From Actinomycetota bacterium (GTDB lineage: Bacteria > Actinomycetota > Actinomycetes > Streptosporangiales > Streptosporangiaceae): a stretch of 64,000 nucleotides of DNA. The notes beneath the pieces were generated by a model. That model ran no database searches. It saw nothing but the letters and a program-made list of their open reading frames with translations, and was not told where the DNA came from. The position numbers and the translations under genes are program-made. Positions 56,932 through 64,000 of the stretch are shown here, in pieces (the stretch's first letter is position 1; each line of letters starts with the position of its first letter). The stretch lies in NCBI GenBank assembly GCA_019240215.1, contig JAFAYQ010000017.1, positions 38,081 to 102,080 on the forward strand, in the 5' to 3' direction.

Positions 56932-58194
56932 ATGACGCGCACCACCGAGCCCGGCCGGGACGGCAACCGGCCCGCGGAGATTCGGCCGGAGCTGGCCGAA
57001 AAGGTTCTCCGGCCGGAGCTGCCGAGCCTGGCCAACGACATCATCGAGGCCATCCGGGTGAAGATCCCCGAGTACGCCCGGCCGATGGACGGCCCCTACG
57101 GGCAGCTCATGCGCGAGTGCGTGGAGCAGGCGCTGGCCTCGTTCGTGGACCGGGTGGCCGACCCCACGACCTCGCTCAAGCAGCGCGACGAGATGGCCCG
57201 GGGACTCGGGCAGCACGAGGCCGACGAGGGCCGCAGCCTGGACTCGCTGCAGACCGCCTACCGGGTCGGCTCGCGGGTCGCCTGGCAGCGGGTCATGGAC
57301 ATCGGCCACCGCAATCCCGAGCTGACCTCGGACGTCATGTCGATGCTGGCCGACGCGGTCTTCGAGTACATGGAAGAGCTGGCCGAGCTGTCGTTCCAGG
57401 GTTACCGGGAGGCGCGCGCGGTCACCGCCGAGGAGCAGCAGGCGGTCCGGCGGCGGCTGCTCCAGCTCATCCTCAACCGCGACCAGCCGATCCCGTTGCG
57501 GGCGCTGGCCGACATCGCCACCGACGCCGGCTGGCCGCTACCGGACCAGGTCACCGCCGTCGCGGTCCAGCCCCGGAGGAACGCCGAGCGGGCCGATCCG
57601 GGGCCACTGGCGGCCGACAGCGACGTGCTGGCCAGCCTCGACGACGGACAGCCGCACCTACTGATCCCGGGCCCGAGCGACGCCGCCCGCGAAGCCGCGC
57701 TGGCCGCCCGGCTGGGGATCCGGCGGGCCGCGATCGGGCTGGCGGTGCCGCTGACCGACGCGACCGACTCGCTGCGCTGGGCCCGGCAGGCGCTGGCGCT
57801 GGCTGAGGCCGGGGTGATCGAGGCCGGCCAGATCGTGCACTGTGAGGACCACCTGCTGACGCTCTGGCTGATGTCCGACGGCGCGCTGGCCGAGCAGGTC
57901 AGCCGCCGCCAGCTCGGGGCGCTGGAGGGGCTGACCCCGCGCCAGCGGCAACGGCTGACCGAGACGTTCGGGGCCTGGCTGGAGACCCGGGGCACCGCGG
58001 CCGAGATCGCCGAACGGCTGCAGGTGCACCCGCAGACCGTCCGCTACCGCATCCGGCAGCTGGAACGCACGCTGGGCGACGAGTTCGGCGACCCCGATGC
58101 CCGGTTCGCGATGGAGATGGTGCTGCGGGCGATGCGGCTGCAGGCCCGGGCCACCCGCCCGCAGCCCCCGGTCACCAGTGGTTCAGGTGCATGA
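56932..58194 (+). CDS. PucR/CdaR-type helix-turn-helix regulator
   Basis: The 420-residue protein has a helical N-terminal domain (about 15-150, SLDSLQTAYRVGSRVAWQRV), a central GGDEF-like/PucR sensory region, and a C-terminal PucR helix-turn-helix at about 350-410 (TAAEIAERLQVHPQTVRYRI, then RQLERTLGDEFGDPDARFAM). Such regulators respond to small molecules in many actinobacterial catabolic or stress pathways. ATG 56932 is preceded by GGAG at about 9 bases. It is preceded by over 400 bases of relatively AT-rich non-coding DNA. Its 3' end overlaps the convergent nitroreductase by 23 bases. Confidence 0.85.
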   Translation: MTRTTEPGRDGNRPAEIRPELAEKVLRPELPSLANDIIEAIRVKIPEYARPMDGPYGQLMRECVEQALASFVDRVADPTTSLKQRDEMARGLGQHEADEGRSLDSLQTAYRVGSRVAWQRVMDIGHRNPELTSDVMSMLADAVFEYMEELAELSFQGYREARAVTAEEQQAVRRRLLQLILNRDQPIPLRALADIATDAGWPLPDQVTAVAVQPRRNAERADPGPLAADSDVLASLDDGQPHLLIPGPSDAAREAALAARLGIRRAAIGLAVPLTDATDSLRWARQALALAEAGVIEAGQIVHCEDHLLTLWLMSDGALAEQVSRRQLGALEGLTPRQRQRLTETFGAWLETRGTAAEIAERLQVHPQTVRYRIRQLERTLGDEFGDPDARFAMEMVLRAMRLQARATRPQPPVTSGSGA

Positions 58195-58831
58195 CCTCGT
58201 CCAGCGGCCGGCGCGGGGCCGGGCGGAACGTCTCGCCGGTGTAGTAGGCGGTCGGGATCAGCACGCCCTGGCGCACGTGGTCCGGTAGGCCGAGGATCGC
58301 GGCCGCTTCCTTCTCGTAGGCCAGGTGCAGGGTGGTCCAGGCGGTGCCGAGCTCACGGGAGCGGGCGGCCAGCATGTAGCTCCAGGCGGCCGGCAGCAGC
58401 GAGCCCCACAGCCCGGTCTGGCTGGCGCCCGCCTTCCACTCCCCCGGTACCTCGATGCAGGCGATGACCTGGACCGGGACGTCGCCCATGTGCTGGCCCA
58501 GGTAGGCCGAGCTGTCGCGGATGCGGCGGATGGCCTGGCCTTCGGGCGAGTCGGCGGCCGGGGCGCCGGGCGCCGCCATCTGCTGGCTCCGGATCTCCAG
58601 GTACTTCTCGGTCGACCGGCGGTACAGGTCGCCGATCGCGGCCTTGGTGTCGGGGTCGGTGATGACCAGCCAGTGCCAGCCCTGGGAGTTGCTGCCGCTG
58701 GGCGCCTGCAGCGCGAGGTCGAGGCACTCGCGGACCAGTTCCAGCGGGACCGGGCGGTCCAGGTCGAGGCGCTTGCGGACGGACCGGGTGGTGGTCAGCA
58801 GTTCGTCGGGACTCAGCGGCAGTACAGTCAT
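58172..58831 (-). CDS. Nitroreductase-family FMN oxidoreductase
   Basis: The 219-residue nitroreductase-fold enzyme shows TTTRSVRKRLDLDRPVP, LDLALQAPSGSNSQGWHWLV (FMN phosphate contact), an AWSYMLAARSRELGTAWTTL helix, and VLIPTAYYTG near the C-terminus. It probably reduces nitro compounds, quinones or other electrophiles with NAD(P)H. The start at 58831 lies 55 bases from the divergent SDR gene. The 23-base tail overlap with the regulator gene gives antisense transcript ends. Confidence 0.85.
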   Translation of the reverse strand: MTVLPLSPDELLTTTRSVRKRLDLDRPVPLELVRECLDLALQAPSGSNSQGWHWLVITDPDTKAAIGDLYRRSTEKYLEIRSQQMAAPGAPAADSPEGQAIRRIRDSSAYLGQHMGDVPVQVIACIEVPGEWKAGASQTGLWGSLLPAAWSYMLAARSRELGTAWTTLHLAYEKEAAAILGLPDHVRQGVLIPTAYYTGETFRPAPRRPLDEVMHLNHW

Positions 58832-58886
58832 GATCAGTATGGTCCCACGCCCGGTTGGGGGCCGGTCACCCTGGCGGAGGCAGCAG

Positions 58887-59651
58887 ATGGCGGAACGGCT
58901 CGACGGCACGGTGGCCCTGATCACCGGGGCATCCAGCGGCATCGGCGCGGCCACCGCCCTGGACCTGGCCGGGCTGGGCGCCTCGGTGGCGCTGGTCGCC
59001 CGGCGCTCGGACCGGCTCGAGGACCTGGCCACCACCATCCGCGGCCAGGGCGGGAAGGCGCTGGTGCTGAAGGCCGACATCACCGACGAGCCGCAGGCCC
59101 GCGAGGTGGTGGAGCGGACCGCGGCCGAGCTGGGACGGCTGGACACGCTGGTCAACAACGCCGGGGTGATGCTGCTGGGCCCGGTCGAGGAAGCGCCGAT
59201 GAGCGAGTGGCAGCGCATGATCAACATCAACCTGCTGGGGCTCATGTACTGCACCCACGCGGCGCTGCCGCTGCTGCTGGACGCGGTCGGGACCAGCCCC
59301 CGGCGGGTGGCCGACATCGTCAACGTCAGCTCGGTGGCGGGCCGGACCATGCGCAGCGGCAGCGCCGTCTACAACGCGACCAAGCACGGCGTGGGCGCGT
59401 TCACCGAGGCCCTGCGGCAGGAGGTCACCCGCCGCTACCTGCGGGTTTCGGTGGTCGAGCCGGGGGCGGTGGAGACCGAGCTGGTCAGCCACAACCGGCC
59501 GGAGATCCGCTCCGGGCTCGAGGCCCGGTTCGACGAGCAGGAGCGCATGCAGGCCAGCGACATCGCCGAGATCATCAGCTTCATCGTGACCCGGCCGCGC
59601 CGGACCGCGCTCAACGAGGTGCTGGTCCGCCCGACCGACCAGGACCGCTGA
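58887..59651 (+). CDS. Short-chain dehydrogenase/reductase
   Basis: The 254-residue classical SDR has the Rossmann motif TGASSGIG (about 13-20), NNAGVM, and the catalytic Ser-Tyr-Lys in NVSSVAGRTMRSGSAVYNATKHG. ARRSDRLEDL after strand 2 suggests NADP preference. It oxidises or reduces an unknown alcohol or ketone. GGAGG lies 7 bases before the ATG. Divergent from the nitroreductase, it may share regulation with it. Confidence 0.9.
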   Translation: MAERLDGTVALITGASSGIGAATALDLAGLGASVALVARRSDRLEDLATTIRGQGGKALVLKADITDEPQAREVVERTAAELGRLDTLVNNAGVMLLGPVEEAPMSEWQRMININLLGLMYCTHAALPLLLDAVGTSPRRVADIVNVSSVAGRTMRSGSAVYNATKHGVGAFTEALRQEVTRRYLRVSVVEPGAVETELVSHNRPEIRSGLEARFDEQERMQASDIAEIISFIVTRPRRTALNEVLVRPTDQDR

Positions 59652-59677
59652 CCGGCCTGCCGTAGCCTGGGGCGACC

Positions 59678-59992
59678 ATGTTCGGCCGGACCAACCCGCT
59701 GGAGCGGCGGCTGACCCGCCGCCAGAAGCTCGTGATGGCGATCGCGGGCAGCACCGTGCTGCTCGTGCTCATCGGGCTGGGCGTGTGGGGCGCGTTCGCG
59801 CCCGACTCCTACAGCCAGTCCGGCCACGGCTGCGTCAACGTGTCGGCGGCCGGGTCGACCGGCGGCAACATCATGCACTACTGCGGGGACCAGGCCACCC
59901 AGTTCTGCCGGTCGTCCTCGGTCCAGGGCGGCAGCAAGCTGGCGGTGCTGTCCCGCCGCCAGTGCCAGATCGCGGGCCTGCTGCACAACTAG
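59678..59992 (+). CDS. Small single-pass membrane protein with four extracytoplasmic Cys
   Basis: The 104-residue protein has a basic N-terminus (LERRLTRRQK), one membrane segment (about 18-40) and a C-terminal domain with Cys at GHGCVN, HYCGD, QFCRSS and RQCQIA, enough for two disulfides outside the cell. No known family is recognised, but proteins of this size and layout are common in actinomycetes. It follows the SDR by 26 bases and may be co-transcribed. The start ATG at 59678 is the first in frame. Confidence 0.65.
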   Translation: MFGRTNPLERRLTRRQKLVMAIAGSTVLLVLIGLGVWGAFAPDSYSQSGHGCVNVSAAGSTGGNIMHYCGDQATQFCRSSSVQGGSKLAVLSRRQCQIAGLLHN

Positions 59993-60034
59993 TGGCCGCC
60001 CTTGCCGGCGGCCCCCCTCACCGGCGGCCCCCCC

Positions 60035-61000
60035 TTACCGGCGGCGGAGCGCGGCCAGGGTGGTGTGGCGGCGGCGCCGGATCAGCGTGCGCAGGGTGCT
60101 GACGTCCTGGTAGCCGACCGCCAGGGCGATCGCGGCCGGGGTCTGGGTACTGGTGCGGAGCAGGACGGTGGCCTGTTCCAGCCGGACCTCCTGCACGAAC
60201 CGGATCGGGGACATGCCGAGGGTGGCCCGGGTGACCCGCTGCAGGGTGCGCTCGCTGACCCCGAGGGCCCGGGCGGCGGTGTCGATGCCGATCGCCTCGG
60301 CCAGGTGCGCGCGGATGTAGCGCTCGAACGCGGCCACGGTGGGATCGCCGGTGGCCAGCAGGGACGGGGCGGCCGCCACCGCCTGGGACGGCCGGTCGCC
60401 GATGACCAGGTAGCGGGACACCAGCTCGGACAGGGCGGGGCTGCTGCGGTGCACCAGCGACAGGGCCAGGTCGATGTGGGCGAACGCGGCCCCGGCGGTG
60501 GTGACGTTGCCCGCAATGGCCAGGGTGCGGGAATCGTCCAGGTCCACCCGCGGGTAGCGGGCGCGGAAGGCCGGGCTCAGCCACCAGCTGGTGGTCGCGG
60601 TCCGCTCGTCCAGCACGCCCGCCTCGGCCAGGAAGAACGTGCCGCTGCAGGCGCCCGCCAGGCCGGCCCCGGCCGCGGCCAGCTCGGTGATCGCGGTCAG
60701 AAAGCGGTGGCCGCGCACGACGTCGACGATCTCGGCGGGCGGACGCAGGCCGACGGCGGGCATCACCGCCAGCTCGGGCCGCCGGGCCGGGTCGTCGTCC
60801 AGCTCCGGCCACGCGGTGGTGGCCAGCTGCAGCCCGTGCCCGGTGCGGACGCTGGTCCCGGCGCCGACGGTGGTGACCTCGAACGGGGCGGCGGGCAGGC
60901 CCGCCTGGCCGCTCAGCGCGTTGGCGGTGGCGAGGACGTCGAGGACCGCGGTCAGCCCGGAGTCGAACATGCCGTCCACCGCCAGCACCGCCACCCGCAT
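60035..61000 (-). CDS. GlxA-type AraC-family regulator (DJ-1/PfpI domain plus AraC HTH)
   Basis: The 321-residue regulator has an N-terminal DJ-1/PfpI-like domain, with Cys in the nucleophile-elbow position of GACSGTFFLAEAG, and a C-terminal AraC double helix-turn-helix (AARALGVSERTLQRVTRATL, then ALAVGYQDVSTLRTLIRRRR). It is divergent from the formaldehyde dehydrogenase gene 90 bases away. GlxA-like regulators often control catabolism of amines or one-carbon compounds, so it probably controls that gene. The 40 bases after its stop hold a CCGGCGGCCCCC repeat. Confidence 0.9.
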   Translation of the reverse strand: MRVAVLAVDGMFDSGLTAVLDVLATANALSGQAGLPAAPFEVTTVGAGTSVRTGHGLQLATTAWPELDDDPARRPELAVMPAVGLRPPAEIVDVVRGHRFLTAITELAAAGAGLAGACSGTFFLAEAGVLDERTATTSWWLSPAFRARYPRVDLDDSRTLAIAGNVTTAGAAFAHIDLALSLVHRSSPALSELVSRYLVIGDRPSQAVAAAPSLLATGDPTVAAFERYIRAHLAEAIGIDTAARALGVSERTLQRVTRATLGMSPIRFVQEVRLEQATVLLRTSTQTPAAIALAVGYQDVSTLRTLIRRRRHTTLAALRRR

Positions 61001-61090
61001 GTCGGAAACGGTACCAAACGTGTCGGATCCGCCAGCAGATTGCCGGGGTGCCCGGGGAGTGGACGAGGACAAACAACCGGAAGGAACCGT

Positions 61091-62224
61091 ATGCGAGCGC
61101 TGGTTTACCACGGCCCCAAGAAGGTCTCCGTGGACGAGGTCCCGGACGCCACCATCGAGCGGCCGACCGACGCGCTGATCCGCATCACCACGACCAACAT
61201 CTGCGGCAGTGACCTGCACATGTACGAGGGCCGCACCGACGTCGAAGAGGGCAAGGTTCTCGGGCACGAGAACATGGGCGAGGTGATCGAGGTCGGCAGC
61301 GGCGTCGACCGGGTCAAGGTCGGCGACATGGTGTGCCTGCCGTTCAACATCGGCTGCGGGTTCTGCAAGAACTGCGAGGCCGGGCTGACCGGCTTCTGCC
61401 TGACCGCCAACCCGGGCAACGCGGGGGCGGCCTACGGCTACGCCGACATGGGCCCCTACAACGGCGGCCAGGCCGAGCTGCTGCGGGTACCGTGGGCCGA
61501 CTGGAACGCGCTGGTGCTGCCGGACGACGCGCGCGAGAAGGAAAACGACTACGTGATGCTGTCGGACATCCTGCCGACCGGCTACCACGGCACCGAGCTG
61601 GCCCAGGTCGGCACCGGCGACTCAGTCGTCATCTGGGGGGCCGGCCCGGTCGGGCTGATGGCGGCGCTGTCGGCCCAGCTGCGCGGGGCTGACCAGGTCA
61701 TGGTCGTCGACCGCCAGCCGGACCGGCTGCGGCTGGCGGAGAAGCTGGGCGCCACCCCGATCGACGACTCGGCCGGCGACGCGGTCCAGCAGGTACTGGA
61801 CGCGACCCGGGGCGAGGGCGCCGACAAGGGCGTGGAGGCGGTCGGCTACCAGGCCCACGACCACCAGGGCCAGGAACGGCCCGGCCTGACCATCAACAGC
61901 CTGGTCGCGGCGGTGCGGCCGACCGGCCGGATCGGCGTGGTCGGGGTGTTCGTGCCCGAGGACCCGTCGGCCAAGGACGAGCTGGCCCAGCAGGGGCAGT
62001 TCGCGTTCGACTTCGGCACGTTCTTCTTCAAGGGCCAGGCCATGGGGACCGGCCAGGCCAACGTCAAGCAGTACAACCGCGGCCTGCGCAACCTGATCCA
62101 CCGGGGCAAACTGCGGCCCAGCCTGATCGTCTCGCACGAGCTCAACCTGGACCAGGCGGCCGAGGGCTACCAGCGGTTCGACGACCGCGAGGACGGCTGG
62201 ACCAAGGTCCTGCTGCACCCGTAG
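61091..62224 (+). CDS. fdhA: Glutathione-independent formaldehyde dehydrogenase (zinc alcohol dehydrogenase family)
   Basis: The 377-residue medium-chain dehydrogenase opens MRALVYHGPKKVSVDEVPD. It has ICGSDLHMYEGR with catalytic-zinc Cys, GHENMGEVIEVG with the zinc His/Glu, four structural-zinc Cys in CGFCKNCEAGLTGFC, and the NAD motif IWGAGPVGLMAALSAQLRGA. The extra AGAAYGYADMGPYNGGQAEL and EAVGYQAHDHQGQERPG segments are typical of the dismutating, glutathione-independent FDH. It oxidises formaldehyde to formate with tightly bound NAD. AAGGA precedes the ATG. A divergent GlxA-type regulator lies upstream and an alpha/beta hydrolase downstream. Confidence 0.9.
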   Translation: MRALVYHGPKKVSVDEVPDATIERPTDALIRITTTNICGSDLHMYEGRTDVEEGKVLGHENMGEVIEVGSGVDRVKVGDMVCLPFNIGCGFCKNCEAGLTGFCLTANPGNAGAAYGYADMGPYNGGQAELLRVPWADWNALVLPDDAREKENDYVMLSDILPTGYHGTELAQVGTGDSVVIWGAGPVGLMAALSAQLRGADQVMVVDRQPDRLRLAEKLGATPIDDSAGDAVQQVLDATRGEGADKGVEAVGYQAHDHQGQERPGLTINSLVAAVRPTGRIGVVGVFVPEDPSAKDELAQQGQFAFDFGTFFFKGQAMGTGQANVKQYNRGLRNLIHRGKLRPSLIVSHELNLDQAAEGYQRFDDREDGWTKVLLHP

Positions 62225-62251
62225 GTAGCACCCGTAGGTACTGCACCCGTA
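62216..62251 (+). repeat. Short tandem repeat CACCCGTA(GGTA) at the end of fdhA
   Basis: CACCCGTAGGTA occurs at 62216-62227 and 62229-62240, and CACCCGTA again at 62244-62251. The first copy contains the fdhA stop codon, so a slippage event probably duplicated the 3' end of the gene. Confidence 0.7.
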
Positions 62252-62276
62252 ACCGATTCGATCAGGAGGGGAAACC

Positions 62277-63113
62277 ATGGCAGAAGTTACTGCTCACTCG
62301 GGCCTGCTCAAGAACGTCAAGGTGTATGTGGATGACACCGGCGGGCCTGGTCGGCCGGTGGTGCTGCTGCACGGCTGGCCGCTGTCCAGCGAGGCGTGGG
62401 AGCCGCAGGTGGGCGCGCTGGCGGCGGCCGGCTACCGGGTCGTGCGCTACGACCGGCGTGGGTTCGGCCGTAGCGACAAGCCGCTGACCGGGTACGGCTA
62501 CGACACGCTGGCCGACGACCTCGACGGCGTGCTGACCGAGCTGGACCTGCGCGACGTCACCCTGGTCGGGTTCTCGATGGGCGGCGGTGAGGTGGCCCGT
62601 TACATCAGCCGCCACGGCCAGGAGCGGCTGCACAGCGTGGTGTTCGCGTCCTCGGTGACGCCGTACCTGCTGCAGGGTAGCGACAACCCGGACGGCCCGC
62701 TGACCAAGCAGCTGGCGGCTCAGCTGACCGCGCAGCTGACCAAGGACGCCGGCGGGTTCTATGACCAGTTCACCACCCAGTTCTTCTCGGTCGACGGGAA
62801 GCTGCAGGTGAGTGAGGAAGAACGGCGGCAGGCGATCGAGCTGGCCGAGCAGGCCGACAAGAAGGCGGCGCTGGCCACGATGGCGTCGTGGGGTACGACC
62901 GACTTCCGCGCGGACCTGCCCAACGTGACCGTGCCGGCCCTGGTGGTGCACGGCGACGGCGACGAGACGGTCGCGTTCGAAGGCTCGGGCAAGCGCACCC
63001 ACGAGGCCATTCCGCACTCGCAGCTGCACCTCATCCTGGGCGGCCCGCACGGCGTCAACGTGAGCCACGCCGAGGAGCTCAACCGCACGCTGATCGATTT
63101 CCTCAGTGTCTGA
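62277..63113 (+). CDS. Alpha/beta hydrolase (non-haem haloperoxidase/esterase type)
   Basis: The 278-residue hydrolase has the oxyanion motif LLHGWPLSS, nucleophile elbow GFSMGGGEVARYI (Ser), acid in VVHGDGDETV (Asp) and His in LGGPHGVNVSH. YDRRGFGRSDKP and the elbow are characteristic of cofactor-free haloperoxidase-like esterases, which hydrolyse esters and can form peracids. GGAGGGGAAACC precedes the ATG. It lies 52 bases after fdhA and may be co-transcribed. A strong hairpin follows the stop. Confidence 0.9.
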   Translation: MAEVTAHSGLLKNVKVYVDDTGGPGRPVVLLHGWPLSSEAWEPQVGALAAAGYRVVRYDRRGFGRSDKPLTGYGYDTLADDLDGVLTELDLRDVTLVGFSMGGGEVARYISRHGQERLHSVVFASSVTPYLLQGSDNPDGPLTKQLAAQLTAQLTKDAGGFYDQFTTQFFSVDGKLQVSEEERRQAIELAEQADKKAALATMASWGTTDFRADLPNVTVPALVVHGDGDETVAFEGSGKRTHEAIPHSQLHLILGGPHGVNVSHAEELNRTLIDFLSV

Positions 63114-63119
63114 GACGGC

Positions 63120-63190
63120 GGTGTGGCGCGGCGGCCGGGGCCCGCGGGGTGTGGCGCGCGGCCCGAGGTGACCATGCGCCGCGCCACACC
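63120..63190 (+). terminator. Long inverted repeat after the alpha/beta hydrolase
   Basis: GGTGTGGCGCGGCG (63120-63133) is the exact reverse complement of 63177-63190, with a 43-base G/C-rich loop that includes a further GTGTGGCGCGCGG copy at 63150-63162. It starts 7 bases after the stop. Confidence 0.55.
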
Positions 63191-63222
63191 GCTCCCCCGC
63201 GGCCGATGATGCGGTGCGGGGT

Positions 63223-63284
63223 GAGCGGGGCGGTACCGGAGCGGGGACCGGAGTACGGCGAGGCGCTGGCCGGTCACGGTAAAT
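63223..63284 (-). repeat. Dispersed 3'-end element, copy C (downstream of the FAH-family gene)
   Basis: It carries GCGGGGACCGGAGTACGG (63241-63258) and GGCCGGTCACGG (63268-63279), preceded by CGGTACCGGA as in copy A. On the minus strand it starts about 30 bases after the stop of the last gene, the same position as at relA and apt. Confidence 0.7.
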
Positions 63285-63310
63285 AAGCGGCTGTCTGGTG
63301 AACGGCGGGG

Positions 63311-64000
63311 TTACTGGGTGAGGGCGGATTTGCCGCGGACGACGGGGTTGGTGAGCTCGCCGATACTGCTGATAGCGATGGTGACCTCGTCGGCCGGCTC
63401 GAGGGTGAACGGGAGGTCGGGGACCAGGCTGGTGCCGGTGGACAGCAGCGCGCCGGCCGGGAAGTCGTCCTCGCGGAACAGGTAGCTGGCCAGCTCGGGG
63501 ATGCGGCGGCGGAGGCCGGAGGTGCTCGATTTGCCCTGCCAGGCGACCGCGCCGGCCCGGGTGATGGTGAGCTCGATCGTCAGGTCGTAGGGGTCGGCGA
63601 TCTCCCAGGCGGGCCGGATCCAGGGGCCGGCCGCGCAGGCGCCCAGGTAGATCTTGGCCTGCGGCAGGTAGAGCGGGTTCTGGCCCTCGATGGTGCGCGA
63701 GCTCATGTCGTTGCAGATCGTGTAGCCGGCCACCTCGCCGGCGTAGTTGAGCACCGCGGCCAGCTCGGGTTCGGGCACGTCGACCCGGGAGTCGGACCGG
63801 ACCGACACCGCCCGGCCCGGGCCGCGGACCCGCCACGACACCGACTTGAAGAACAGCTCGGGGCGCTCGGCGGTGTAGACGCGGTCGTAGACGTCAGCCG
63901 ACTCTTCACTCTCGTCGACGCGGGCGTCCCGGGACCGCTCGTAGGTGACGCCGGCCGCCCACACCTCGGTGCGGCCGTCGACGGGAGCCAGCAGCTCCAC
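63311..64000 (-). CDS. Fumarylacetoacetate hydrolase-family protein, N-terminus outside window
   Basis: The 230 C-terminal codons show the FAH fold: [28 protein letters not shown], the metal-site region [13 protein letters not shown], and [37 protein letters not shown] and a C-terminal [20 protein letters not shown] follow. This subgroup acts on 2-keto-3-deoxy sugar acids or acylpyruvates (for example 2,4-diketo-3-deoxy-fuconate hydrolase-like enzymes); the exact substrate is not clear. The frame is open to base 64000, so the true start is beyond the window. A dispersed 3'-end element follows. Confidence 0.85.
   Translation of the reverse strand: MELLAPVDGRTEVWAAGVTYERSRDARVDESEESADVYDRVYTAERPELFFKSVSWRVRGPGRAVSVRSDSRVDVPEPELAAVLNYAGEVAGYTICNDMSSRTIEGQNPLYLPQAKIYLGACAAGPWIRPAWEIADPYDLTIELTITRAGAVAWQGKSSTSGLRRRIPELASYLFREDDFPAGALLSTGTSLVPDLPFTLEPADEVTIAISSIGELTNPVVRGKSALTQ

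Overview
The window is a very GC-rich chromosomal segment from a non-mycobacterial actinomycete. GTG and occasional TTG starts are common, there are many 1-4 bp stop/start overlaps, and low-complexity Pro/Ala/Arg tails are frequent. The gene order relA-apt-secF-secD-yajC-ruvB-ruvA-ruvC-yebC-pdxT-pdxS-pimA-patA-pgsA-HIT-thrS is the classic actinobacterial housekeeping block. PimA/PatA/PgsA imply phosphatidylinositol-mannoside synthesis, and the PPOX-fold gene suggests F420 use. No rRNA, tRNA, CRISPR array or recognisable insertion sequence was seen.

Layout. 1-2.9 kb: metallo-beta-lactamase-fold hydrolase (cut by the window edge), membrane-anchored cyclophilin, DUF349 protein. 2.9-8.0 kb: accessory island with an epoxide hydrolase and its divergent TetR regulator (two tandem operators), a nucleotidyltransferase, a second TetR lacking its normal 5' end, a probable thioesterase remnant and an acyl-CoA ligase. 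8.0-9.05 kb: 1 kb convergent non-coding region with four copies of a short palindrome, a long hairpin and tandem repeats. 9.05-23.8 kb: conserved core from relA to pdxS and a LemA-like membrane protein. 23.8-27.1 kb: a LAL-type LuxR regulator divergent from a small membrane protein. 27.1-29.9 kb: pimA-patA-pgsA. 29.95-34.6 kb: EF-G-like GTPase, two tandem DUF2975 membrane proteins with a YozG-type repressor behind an AT-rich palindrome, and an OsmC protein. 34.7-37.3 kb: HIT and thrS.

37.3-45.5 kb looks like a hypoxia/energy-stress module: phosphoketolase, acetate kinase and a PPOX protein in overlapping frames, an alpha/beta hydrolase, an Rv1733c-like membrane protein, a DevS-like histidine kinase with only one GAF domain, a histidine phosphatase and a DevR-like response regulator. 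Phosphoketolase plus acetate kinase can make ATP from sugar phosphates without respiration. Rv1733c and DevR/DevS belong to the mycobacterial dormancy system, so a shared role is likely but inferred.

45.6-64 kb is accessory: Tex, a secreted GH3 glycosidase beside a sugar MFS transporter, a cytoplasmic serpin coupled to a GNAT protein, a 2 kb gene-poor G-rich region with a candidate structured RNA, a PucR-type regulator, nitroreductase, SDR, a GlxA-type regulator, a glutathione-independent formaldehyde dehydrogenase, an alpha/beta hydrolase, and the C-terminal part of a fumarylacetoacetate-hydrolase-family enzyme. A dispersed repeat (shared 18-mer GCGGGGACCGGAGTACGG) lies just 3' of three unrelated minus-strand genes: relA, apt and the last gene.
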